Shown here: piece by piece, positions 6,682 to 13,743 of the stretch
How positions within the stretch are numbered: position 1 is the stretch's first letter
Layout: the number at the start of each line of letters is the position of its first letter
NCBI GenBank assembly: GCA_947377275.1
Contig: CANCFV010000022.1
Location: 1-38,837 of the forward strand
Direction: 5' to 3'
DNA: 38,837 nucleotides
Source: Burkholderiales bacterium
GTDB taxonomy: Bacteria > Pseudomonadota > Gammaproteobacteria > Burkholderiales > Burkholderiaceae_C
Translations under genes and position numbers: made by a program
The notes under the pieces: generated by a model
Seen by the model: the letters and a program-made list of their open reading frames with translations, nothing else
What the model was told of the DNA's origin: nothing
Databases searched by the model: none

Positions 6682-8900
6682 ACAAGACCGTTTTCCCGGC
6701 TCGCTGCTGGCGCTTGACCCTGGTGCTGTGCGTGGTGGGGGCGCTGAGTGCTTGCGCCAACCCTGCCATCGAAGAGGCCAGCCTGTTGGCCCGCCAAGGC
6801 CAGCAAGAGGCCGCGCTGCAGCGCCTGCAACAAGCCACGGTGCAAGACCAGGCCGACAGGAAGCTGCGCACGGCGTTCCTGCAGCAGCGCGACGTCACCG
6901 TCGCGCACCTTGTGCTGCAAGCCGATGTGGCCCGCTCCAAAGGCCGTGTGGCCGACATCGAAGCCGTGCTGGTCCGGCTGGAGGCCGCCGCGCCCACCCA
7001 TCCTCGGGTGGCCTGGCTGCGTTCGGAGCTGGCCCGCATCCAGCGACACCAACGCCTGATCAGCGAGGCCGAGCAAAGCCTGCAAACCCAGCGCTTTGAG
7101 AAGGCCGAAGGTGCTTTGCGATCGGTGTTGACCGAAGACCCCGCCAATGGCCAGGCCCGCACGCTGCTGGCCCGCATCGAGGAACTGCGAGAGACCCAGA
7201 CCCGCCGCCAGGGCAGCCTGCAACTGGCCTCCGCCCAAAAGCCGATCACGCTGGAGTTCCGTGAGGCCTCGATCCGCACGGTGTTTGAAGCCCTGGCCCG
7301 CGCCGCCGACATCAACTTCGTCTTTGACAAAGACGTGCGCAGCGACGCCAAGGTCACCTTGTTCCTGAAGGGCACCACGGTCGAAGAGGCCATGCGTGTG
7401 ATCCTCAGCACCCAGCAGCTGGGGCAAAAGCTGCTCAACGACAAGACCGTGCTGGTCTACCCCGCCACGCAGCAAAAACAGCGCGATGTGCTGGACACCG
7501 TCACGCGCACCTTCTACCTGGTCAACGCTGATCCCAAACAGGCGCAGTCCTTGATCCGCACCGTGGCCAAGACACGCGACATCCACGTCGACGAACGCCT
7601 GAACCTGCTGGTGGTGCGCGACACGCCCGAGGTCATGCGCTTGGTCGAGCGCCTGATCCAGAACATCGACCTGGCCGACCCCGAGGTGATGCTGGAGCTG
7701 GAGGTGATGGAGGTGTCGAACAACCAGCTGGAGTCGCTGGGCATCAACTGGCCTTCCAGCGTGAGCTATGGCCTGCCCAATGGCGCCGCGCAGCTCAACA
7801 CCCTGTCGGGACTGCAGGCCTTCACCACCAACCCCTTGGCCGTGGCCACCTTGACGGCCTCGGGCGCCAACACCACCATCTTGGCCAACCCGAAAATCCG
7901 CGCACGCAACCGCGAGAAGGCGCATGTGCTGCTGGGCGAGAAGTTGCCCGTGTTCACGACCACGTCCACGCCGCTCAATGGCAGTGTCTCCAATGCCGTT
8001 TCCATCAACTACGTGGACGTGGGCCTCAAGTTGGATGTGGAGCCTCAGGTGCAACTCGACAACGACGTCACCATCAAGGTGGCCTTGGAGGTCAGCAGCA
8101 TCACCAACAAGGTCAATGGGCCTTCTGGCTCGTTTGCCTACCAGGTGGGCACGCGCCAAGCCAACACGACCTTGCGCCTCAGAGACGGCGAGACGCAGAT
8201 CCTGGCGGGTCTGATCAACGATTCGGAGAGCCGCAGCACGGCGGGTTTGCCATACCTGCACGACGCACCGCTGGTGGGGCGCCTGTTTGGCCTGACCACC
8301 GATGAGCGCAAGAAGTCCGAGATCGTTTTGCTGGTCACGCCACACATCATCCGCAACGTCGTGCAGCCGGCGATCGCAGGCACCGCCATGCCATCGGGCA
8401 CCGAGTCCCAACCCGGGGCGCCGGTCATGGCCTTGCGCGACGAGGCCGTGATGTCTGGTGTGGGCAGCCCGTCTGGCTCGGCGTCCAGCCGGTCGGTGTC
8501 GCGCGCACAGCGCAACGCGCCTGCCGACAACCCCTTCCTGTCGGGGCCTGAAGAGGTCTTGCCCAACGCCGCCTTCACGGTGGCGGTGCGCAACCCTGGC
8601 ACCGCACCGCTGCAAGTCAGCTTGAGTGTGGACGCATCGGTCTTGTCCACCGGGGCCAACGGCGCACCCAATGCAAACCGGGTGTCGATCACCGTGCCTC
8701 CCGGCGCGACCCTGCCCGTGATGCTGCGCGTTTTGCCGGGCGTGACCGACGCCGAGACCTCGATCGAGCTGGACAACGGCGCCCCACCGCTCAAGCTGCG
8801 TGTGCGCGCCTCGCCGCCGCCGGAGCCCGATGAGGCCAATGACATGGAATCCCAGGTGGAGCCTCACGGTGCCGCACCCAATGAGCAGACCGACCGCTGA
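6678..8900 (+). CDS. gspD: TPR-containing lipoprotein secretin (GspD/PilQ type)
   Basis: A 740-residue outer-membrane secretin, the gated channel of the machine. The signal peptide ends in a lipobox (LSAC), so it is probably a self-piloting lipoprotein. Residues about 30-185 are helical repeats resembling TPRs (RQGQQEAALQRLQQA; LQTQRFEKAEGALRSVL). An N0-type domain begins near 188 (ITLEFREASIRTVFEALA), an N1-type domain follows (VTRTFYLVNADPKQAQSLI), and the secretin beta-domain spans about 335-585 with ANPKIRARNREKAHVLLGE and the closing VPH-like motif LLVTPHIIRN. A C-terminal extension of about 150 residues (from NPFLSGPEEVLPN) looks like an Ig- or cohesin-like beta domain. Classical GspD has more N-domains and no TPR region. 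It starts in an ATGA overlap and its end overlaps the next gene by 20 bases. Confidence 0.9.
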   Translation: MNKTVFPARCWRLTLVLCVVGALSACANPAIEEASLLARQGQQEAALQRLQQATVQDQADRKLRTAFLQQRDVTVAHLVLQADVARSKGRVADIEAVLVRLEAAAPTHPRVAWLRSELARIQRHQRLISEAEQSLQTQRFEKAEGALRSVLTEDPANGQARTLLARIEELRETQTRRQGSLQLASAQKPITLEFREASIRTVFEALARAADINFVFDKDVRSDAKVTLFLKGTTVEEAMRVILSTQQLGQKLLNDKTVLVYPATQQKQRDVLDTVTRTFYLVNADPKQAQSLIRTVAKTRDIHVDERLNLLVVRDTPEVMRLVERLIQNIDLADPEVMLELEVMEVSNNQLESLGINWPSSVSYGLPNGAAQLNTLSGLQAFTTNPLAVATLTASGANTTILANPKIRARNREKAHVLLGEKLPVFTTTSTPLNGSVSNAVSINYVDVGLKLDVEPQVQLDNDVTIKVALEVSSITNKVNGPSGSFAYQVGTRQANTTLRLRDGETQILAGLINDSESRSTAGLPYLHDAPLVGRLFGLTTDERKKSEIVLLVTPHIIRNVVQPAIAGTAMPSGTESQPGAPVMALRDEAVMSGVGSPSGSASSRSVSRAQRNAPADNPFLSGPEEVLPNAAFTVAVRNPGTAPLQVSLSVDASVLSTGANGAPNANRVSITVPPGATLPVMLRVLPGVTDAETSIELDNGAPPLKLRVRASPPPEPDEANDMESQVEPHGAAPNEQTDR

Positions 8901-9360
8901 GCGCGGCTTCACCCTCATCGAGATGGTGGTGGTGGTGCTGATCGTGGGCATCCTGGCCAGCGCCGCCATGCCTTTGGCGGCCTTGAACAAGCAGCGTGCG
9001 CGTGAGGCGACCTTGCGCCAGAACCTGCGCGTGCTGCGCACCGCCATCGATGACTACAAGAGGGCGTGGGACCAAGGGCGCATCGAGAAGAAGGTCGATG
9101 CCACCGGCTATCCGCCCAACCTGGAGGTGCTGTCCAAAGGGGTGAAGGACATCGGCAGCGCGCAGGGCGGCATGATCTATTTCCTGCGCCGCGTGCCGCG
9201 CGACCCCTTTGCCGACCCCGAGTTGGCAGACGCCAAGACCTGGGGCCTGCGCAGCTATGCCAGCCCGCCCGATGCCCCCGCGGCCGGGGCGGATGTGTTC
9301 GATGTCTACTCCACCGCCGACGGTGTGGGGCTGGACGGCACCGCTTACCGGCAATGGTGA
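8881..9360 (+). CDS. Pseudopilin, GspG/H-like (second)
   Basis: A 159-residue type II pseudopilin. The nine-residue leader MSRPTAERG is followed by mature FTLIEMVVVVLIVGILASA with Glu at +5, so it should be processed by the prepilin peptidase. The remainder has the amphipathic helix LRQNLRVLRTAIDDYKRAW and a C-terminal region with RVPRDPFADPE, similar to the GspG DPW loop but with a longer insert; it ends in YRQW. The ATG at 8881 lies within the end of the secretin gene in another frame and gives a normal short leader, so this start is well supported. It is probably a minor subunit or a second major-type subunit of the pseudopilus. Confidence 0.85.
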   Translation: MSRPTAERGFTLIEMVVVVLIVGILASAAMPLAALNKQRAREATLRQNLRVLRTAIDDYKRAWDQGRIEKKVDATGYPPNLEVLSKGVKDIGSAQGGMIYFLRRVPRDPFADPELADAKTWGLRSYASPPDAPAAGADVFDVYSTADGVGLDGTAYRQW

Positions 9361-9770
9361 TGATGCGTAGACCACCTTCCACTCACCTTGGCCACGCACG
9401 ACGCGGCTTCACCTTGATCGAGCTGATCGTGGTCATGGCCATCATCGCCTTGCTGGCCAGCATCGTGGCGCCGCGCTATTACCGGTCGGTGGACAACGCC
9501 CGAGACGCCAGCCTGCGCACCTCGCTCAACGTCATGCGCGACGCCATTGACAAGTTCTCAGCCGACAAAGACCGCTACCCCGAATCCATCGATGAACTGG
9601 TGACCATGGGCTATTTGCGGCAAGTGCCAGTGGACCCCGTGACGGGTGTGCCGCACAGCTGGCAGATGTTGCCGCCGCCGCCCAACAGCCTGCTCAAGGG
9701 CGTGGTGGCCGATGTGCGCAGCGGCGCGGCAGGCAAGGGGCAAGACGGCACGCCCTACAACAGCTGGTGA
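9360..9770 (+). CDS. Pseudopilin, GspG-like (third)
   Basis: A 136-residue pseudopilin with the prepilin signature ARRG|FTLIELIVVMAIIALLASIV, Glu at +5, then the amphipathic helix LRTSLNVMRDAIDKF. The rest follows the GspG plan: DRYPESIDELVTMGYLRQVP, DPVTG, and a short tail ending GTPYNSW. Several in-frame starts lie together (ATG 9354, GTG 9357, ATG 9360, ATG 9363); ATG 9360 shares one base with the preceding stop and leaves a leader of about 17 residues. Along with its neighbours it suggests a pseudopilus made of several related subunits rather than the canonical GspG-H-I-J-K set. Confidence 0.84.
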   Translation: MMRRPPSTHLGHARRGFTLIELIVVMAIIALLASIVAPRYYRSVDNARDASLRTSLNVMRDAIDKFSADKDRYPESIDELVTMGYLRQVPVDPVTGVPHSWQMLPPPPNSLLKGVVADVRSGAAGKGQDGTPYNSW

Positions 9771-10258
9771 GCCGCATGCGCAGGCGAGCCGGTGCGGGCT
9801 TCACTTACCTGATGCTGCTGTGGTGGGTGGCCATTGGCAGCGTCATGTTGGCGGCCTTGGGCCAGCAATGGTCGATGGAGCGCAAGCGGCAGCGTGAGAT
9901 CGAGATGGTCTACCGGGCACAGGCGATTGCGGCGGCGTTGTCGTCGTACCACGACCTACCCGTGGCGGGGCAAAGCCCGACATGGCCTCAGCGACTGGAG
10001 GACCTGCTGGAAGACCGGCGCAGTGGTGTGCTCAAGCGGCACCTCAGGCGCGCCTGGCGAGACCCCTTGACCGCCGATGGCGTGTGGGGGCTGATGCCCG
10101 CTGCCTCTGAGCCCCACGCGGGCATCAACGGCGTGTACAGCTTGGCGAAGGGCACCCCTTTGCGTGCACCTGCGGGCGTGAGCCGCTATGCCGAGTGGCG
10201 TTTCGAGGCCAGCGCATCGGCCAGCCAAGCGGCATCGGAGCCATCGTTGGCACCTTGA
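9767..10258 (+). CDS. Minor pseudopilin-like protein lacking Glu+5
   Basis: A 163-residue protein with a prepilin-like start: a basic leader (MSRMRRRAGAG) then FTYLMLLWWVAIGSVMLAALG. The predicted +5 residue of the mature chain is Met, not Glu. Among known pseudopilins the tip subunit GspK lacks Glu+5, so this may occupy the tip; that is an inference, since no GspK domain is recognised. The body has a helix with YRAQAIAAALSSYHDLP and motifs that resemble other secretion-system minor pilins (DPLTADGVWGLMP; INGVYSLAKGTPL). The start is GTG 9767, in a GTGA overlap; ATG 9776 is possible. Last gene of the secretion operon. Confidence 0.72.
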   Translation: MSRMRRRAGAGFTYLMLLWWVAIGSVMLAALGQQWSMERKRQREIEMVYRAQAIAAALSSYHDLPVAGQSPTWPQRLEDLLEDRRSGVLKRHLRRAWRDPLTADGVWGLMPAASEPHAGINGVYSLAKGTPLRAPAGVSRYAEWRFEASASASQAASEPSLAP

Positions 10259-10306
10259 GGGTTTCGTCAACAAACGGTCACTTGCGCTGCATAGCATCGT
10301 GCGCCT

Positions 10307-11188
10307 ATGAGCACACACACATTCACCGCAGGGCAGGTCGAGTCTTTGATTCGTTTGCTGGAGTCGTCGAGCGACGTCAAACGGCGCTACCAGTTCTACC
10401 TCTGGACCCAAGGTGACCTTCAGCGTCTGGTGCCTCACAAGCTCTCTGCGTGTGCCGCCTACGACCTCAACACCCGCGACCTGGCCTTTGATGTGCTCAA
10501 CAGCATCCCCTTGGCGCCCGATGTGGTGGCCGCCATGAGCGATGCCCGATCCCCATTGATGACTTTCATCCAGAGCCACTGGGCGGCCGCACAAGGCCAG
10601 CCGGTGTGGGTTGAGCTGGATGCTCAAGCGACCCGCGACCCTGTGGCCCAGGCCTTGATCGACGAGGGCTATCGCGTCTTGTTGGTGCATGCAGTCAGCC
10701 GTCCTGGGCGCTTGCATGAGCTGGAGAGCCTGTTCGTGTTCGGCTCGCCTGGCGCGGTGCGCGATGACCTTGCGGCGCACGCCTTGCACCTGTTTTTGCC
10801 CTACCTGCATTGCACCTATGTGCGCGTGTTTGGCAACGAGGTCGAGATGGCGTCGCCCGGGCGCGCCATGCGCATGCCTTCACAGGTGGCCGGTGAGCGC
10901 CCACGCATCGTCATGAACCTGACCGAGCGCGAGCGCGAGATTCTGCGTTGGGTGCGCGACGGCAAGAGCAACCAGGCGATCTCTGACGAGTTGGGCATCA
11001 GTGCGCTCACGGTCAAGAATCACGTTCAAAAAATCTTGCGCAAGCTGGGGGCGTCGAACCGCGCACAGGCAGTGGCCAAGGCTTTGATGATGAACGTGTT
11101 CAACACCCCTCTGTCGGCCAGCCCCACACGCAGCACTTTGGGGTTGCGTACCCCACAAGTCGGGGGTGAGGTGGGGCAGCTGGAGTAG
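10307..11188 (+). CDS. epsA: EpsA-family LuxR-type transcriptional regulator
   Basis: A 293-residue cytoplasmic DNA-binding protein. The N-terminal about 200 residues match the EpsA family pattern (VESLIRLLESSSDVKRRYQF, FVFGSPGAVRDDL), a family found with XrtB/PEP-CTERM and exopolysaccharide loci. The C-terminal LuxR helix-turn-helix is at about 205-262, with LTEREREILRWVRDGKSN and GISALTVKNHVQKILRKLGA. No receiver domain or phosphoacceptor pattern is seen. It stands 48 bases after the last pseudopilin gene and 228 bases before the PEP-CTERM gene, the kind of protein its family accompanies, so it is the natural candidate regulator of the neighbouring surface genes. No exosortase gene is in the window. 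Confidence 0.85.
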   Translation: MSTHTFTAGQVESLIRLLESSSDVKRRYQFYLWTQGDLQRLVPHKLSACAAYDLNTRDLAFDVLNSIPLAPDVVAAMSDARSPLMTFIQSHWAAAQGQPVWVELDAQATRDPVAQALIDEGYRVLLVHAVSRPGRLHELESLFVFGSPGAVRDDLAAHALHLFLPYLHCTYVRVFGNEVEMASPGRAMRMPSQVAGERPRIVMNLTEREREILRWVRDGKSNQAISDELGISALTVKNHVQKILRKLGASNRAQAVAKALMMNVFNTPLSASPTRSTLGLRTPQVGGEVGQLE

Positions 11189-11284
11189 TCCGGAATGCTC
11201 ATGCGGAGCCAATGAGGTGCGTCAGGGTGTCACGGTGGTTTCCAACAATGGCGCTGGCAGTCGATCCATACAACGAACCGTTCT

Positions 11285-11314
11285 TTGACAGCGCCACTCG
11301 GTTTTGCGCATGAA
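11285..11314 (+). promoter_or_regulatory. Candidate promoter of the PEP-CTERM gene
   Basis: A perfect TTGACA (11285-11290) lies 18 bases before CATGAA (11309-11314), a 3-of-6 match to a -10 box. It would place the start of transcription near 11321 and a leader of about 95 bases before ATG 11417. The nine-base TCTTTGACA, followed 11 bases later by TTTT, recurs at 26241 upstream of the DUF2341 gene. Confidence 0.4.
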
Positions 11315-11328
11315 GCACCCAAGGGTGC
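11315..11328. promoter_or_regulatory. Perfect palindrome at the expected transcription start
   Basis: GCACCC-AA-GGGTGC is a perfect 6-2-6 inverted repeat. The two-base spacer is too short for an RNA hairpin loop of full stem, so a DNA-binding site is more likely. It directly follows the candidate -10 box, where an operator would act. The EpsA-type regulator gene just upstream is one possible binder; that is an inference. Confidence 0.35.
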
Positions 11329-11331
11329 CAC

Positions 11332-11396
11332 GGGCAGCAAGGCCATTCAGAGGGGGGCTTCTTTCAGTCATTTTCTGCCCCATCCAGGGCAGCCCC
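11332..11396 (+). promoter_or_regulatory. Leader with alternative base-pairing upstream of the PEP-CTERM gene
   Basis: CTGCCC at 11375-11380 can pair with GGGCAG at 11387-11392 (six-base stem, loop CATCCA) or with the identical GGGCAG at 11332-11337. GGGGC at 11354-11358 can also pair with GCCCC at 11392-11396. The 3' hairpin ends 12 bases before the ribosome site GGAG (11405-11408). Competing pairings could affect translation or stability, but this was read by eye without energy calculation. Confidence 0.3.
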
Positions 11397-11416
11397 AACC
11401 TTTCGGAGAAACAAGC

Positions 11417-12238
11417 ATGAAACTCAAGCACATCGCTCTGGCCGCCTTGGCCCTGGTCGCTGGCGTTGCCAACGCTGCCAACATCGCTCGCAGCACCGGC
11501 ACGTCGGCCTCTAACGCCGGCCTGGTCTTGGCCGTGACCAACATCAACAACGGCACGTCGTACGACCTGGACCTGGGTACGAACTTCAACACCTTCTACT
11601 CGAATCTCAGCAACGCTTCGTTCGCTCAATCGTTCGCTGTGAACGACGCAAACTGGACGACCTTCACCAGCGGCACCACAGCCTCTGACCTGGTCTGGAC
11701 CGTGTTTTCGGGCAACAACAAGGGCGCCATCTCCACCGTCGGCAACAAGGCCCTGTTGACCACCATCAACAACAACCTGACCACCGCTTCGATCACCTCA
11801 GGCGTCTCCAGTGGTCTGGGTCAGTCGGTTGGCAACATCGACTTGGCCGTCGCTGAGATCAACACCAGCTCTTCTGCCTCGTTCATTGGCAAGACGGATT
11901 CAAACGCTGCATTTTTCGGCGATAAGTTCTCTCAGGCTGGTAAATCTGGCTACGACTACAACGGCAACATCTCCACCAGCTTTGTTGGCTACAACCTGGT
12001 GAACGAAAGCTCGAACTTCCAGTACATCACCACCACCGGCAAGGGCAAGGCGATCGACGCCCTGAGCACCAGCACCTTCGCGGGCCAATTCACCTTCAAG
12101 CTGGGCAACAACGGTGCCGCTTCGCTGGTGTATGCCGCTGCCGCCCCCGTGACGCCTTCGGTGCCTGAGCCATCGAGCGCCGCCCTGGCCCTGGTTGGCC
12201 TGCTGCTGGCCGGTGTCGTGGCCCGTCGCCGCGCCTGA
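11417..12238 (+). CDS. PEP-CTERM sorting-domain exported protein
   Basis: A 273-residue exported protein. It has a classical signal peptide (MKLKHIALAALALVAGVANA), an Asn/Thr/Ser/Gly-rich body without cysteines, and a C-terminal PEP-CTERM tail: VPEPSS at 249-254, a hydrophobic segment ALALVGLLLAGVVA and a final RRRA. In this family the tail is recognised by an exosortase in the inner membrane, which processes the protein for release or surface display; such proteins go with exopolysaccharide and biofilm loci. No exosortase is in the window. The ribosome site GGAG lies eight bases before ATG 11417. Leu is almost always CTG, unlike the TTG-rich secretion genes, which suggests high expression. 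The body's function is not recognised. Confidence 0.88.
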   Translation: MKLKHIALAALALVAGVANAANIARSTGTSASNAGLVLAVTNINNGTSYDLDLGTNFNTFYSNLSNASFAQSFAVNDANWTTFTSGTTASDLVWTVFSGNNKGAISTVGNKALLTTINNNLTTASITSGVSSGLGQSVGNIDLAVAEINTSSSASFIGKTDSNAAFFGDKFSQAGKSGYDYNGNISTSFVGYNLVNESSNFQYITTTGKGKAIDALSTSTFAGQFTFKLGNNGAASLVYAAAAPVTPSVPEPSSAALALVGLLLAGVVARRRA

Positions 12239-12264
12239 TTCACTCGTTCGCGTTCCTGTCTGCG

Positions 12265-12291
12265 CCCGGTGTGCCCTTGAGGGGTGCCGGG
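12265..12291 (+). repeat. Imperfect inverted repeat after the PEP-CTERM gene
   Basis: CCCGG (12265-12269) pairs with CCGGG (12287-12291), with CCC/GGG pairs around a TTGA loop inside and mismatches between. There is no T tract, so it is not a good terminator. It could protect the 3' end of the PEP-CTERM transcript or attenuate reading into the next gene. Confidence 0.25.
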
Positions 12292-12331
12292 TGTGGCTGA
12301 CCCTCGCTGTCACTCATACAAAGGTTTCATC

Positions 12332-13588
12332 ATGAAGATCCGTTCCATCGCTCTGGCCGCCCTGACCGTGCTGGCCGCTCAAGCCCACGCCATCACCCTG
12401 CCGGCTGGCACCCCCACGCTGTACGTGTCGGGCTCGTCGGCCCTGACGCCCGTCATCAAGGCCATCTTTGGCACCAACGCCACCGCCGCCGGTTACAACA
12501 CCTACACCAACGCCGCTGGCGACCAAATCCTCTTGACCGCCACCGTCAAGAAGACCAGCACCCTGGGCACCAAGCTGGGTCTGCAGTCTGACTCCCTGGT
12601 CGCCCTTTTCAAGCGCGACGCTGGCGGTTCGGCCTACGGTGTCAACCCTGTGGCTACCGCCACTGCCATTGACTTCCTGGATGAAGTCTCGGTCAGCGCC
12701 ACCGGTGCCAACGCCAACGCCACCACCAAGAAGGTTGTGCCCCAACTGGGCGCCGCTGACCTGGAGCCCGCACAGTTCCAACGCACGGCCAACTTGGCTC
12801 CCGGCTTCACGGCTCTGAGCGCTGCCGACTTGGCTTCGCTGGTCACATCCACCGCCTTGCTGCAAACCTTTGGCGTGGCCGTGAACAACAACCTGTACGT
12901 TGCCCTGCAAAACGCCCAAAACACCACGGGCGTGCCCTCGGTGTCGATCGGCCAAGTGCAATCGCTGGTCAACGCCGGTGGCCTGAGCGGTGCTTCGCAA
13001 TCGTGGGGCTACCTGCTGAACGGCAATGGCGATGCAAGCCAGATCAACATCGCCCGCCGCACCGTGGGTTCGGGCACGCAAGCCGCTGCCCAACTGCTGT
13101 TCTCGCCTTTCAAAGAGCTGCCTCTGGCCGCTTCGGACAGCGACGCCACGGCCCCTGACAACTCGGCCACCATCTTCGTGACCGAGTCGGGTTCCACCGG
13201 TGGCGTGAAGGACGCGTTGAACGCCGCTGACTCGGCTGGCTTTGGGAACTACGCCCTGGGCTGGATCGGCTACGAAAACAAGCCAGCCGCTGCCACTGCC
13301 ACCAAGCCTGCTGACACCTGGAAGTTCGTGAACCTGGACGGCGTTTCGCCTGACGTGGCCAACGCTTCGGTCGGCGCTTACCCCTTCGCCTTCGAAAACA
13401 CCTTCAACTACAAGAGCACGCTGGCTGGCACGCCCAAGAACTTCGCTGACGCCATCATCGCCGAAGCCAAGAACCCAGCCGTGATCGCCACCCTGACGGC
13501 CCCCCTGAAGACCGCCGCACTGCCCGTGAGCGCTTCCAAGGCCACCCGTAGCGGCAACAGCTTCAATCCCCTCAAGATCACCAAGTGA
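12332..13588 (+). CDS. PstS-like periplasmic/extracellular binding protein
   Basis: A 418-residue exported protein. The signal peptide MKIRSIALAALTVLAAQAHA closely resembles that of the PEP-CTERM protein upstream. The mature part has type II periplasmic-binding-protein features resembling PstS: an early LYVSGSSALTPVIK loop, VALFKRDAGGSAYG, RRTVGSGTQAAAQLLF (compare the PstS SGT ligand loop) and a late GNYALGWIGYENK. It lacks a lipobox and cysteines and has no ABC-transporter partner nearby, so it is probably not a conventional uptake component. Codon choice is strongly CTG-biased as in the gene before it, suggesting abundant product. It may be a soluble phosphate- or oxyanion-binding protein, or secreted through the adjacent secretin machine; the ligand is unknown. 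A strong terminator follows. Confidence 0.75.
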   Translation: MKIRSIALAALTVLAAQAHAITLPAGTPTLYVSGSSALTPVIKAIFGTNATAAGYNTYTNAAGDQILLTATVKKTSTLGTKLGLQSDSLVALFKRDAGGSAYGVNPVATATAIDFLDEVSVSATGANANATTKKVVPQLGAADLEPAQFQRTANLAPGFTALSAADLASLVTSTALLQTFGVAVNNNLYVALQNAQNTTGVPSVSIGQVQSLVNAGGLSGASQSWGYLLNGNGDASQINIARRTVGSGTQAAAQLLFSPFKELPLAASDSDATAPDNSATIFVTESGSTGGVKDALNAADSAGFGNYALGWIGYENKPAAATATKPADTWKFVNLDGVSPDVANASVGAYPFAFENTFNYKSTLAGTPKNFADAIIAEAKNPAVIATLTAPLKTAALPVSASKATRSGNSFNPLKITK

Positions 13589-13625
13589 TGCTTGAAGGCC
13601 AACCGATCGCCTGATCAGGTTCGCC

Positions 13626-13659
13626 AAGCCCCTGGGCCGCAAGGTCCAGGGGCTTTTTT
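13626..13659 (+). terminator. Rho-independent terminator after the PstS-like gene
   Basis: A ten-base stem AAGCCCCTGG (13626-13635) / CCAGGGGCTT (13646-13655), extended by a G-T wobble and two G-C pairs, closes on a GCAA tetraloop (13639-13642) of the GNRA type. The stem runs into TTTTTT (13654-13659). It ends the PEP-CTERM/PstS-like unit and implies that the two-partner secretion genes have their own promoter. Confidence 0.9.
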
Positions 13660-13743
13660 CATGGATGTGACATCGCCTTGACCCTCGGCTCGGGGGTGAC
13701 CCTGCCGAACGGCTCATGCCGGTTCATGTCGGGTTCACCACCC

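Noticed and set aside
6639..9047. An 802-codon minus-strand open frame opposite the secretin gene
   Set aside because: Its composition is that of an antisense shadow and the plus strand has a clear secretin.
12839..13300. Possible full PstS phosphate uptake operon
   Set aside because: Only the binding-protein-like gene is present; there are no pstC, pstA, pstB or phoU genes around it, so a classical Pst system is not supported.
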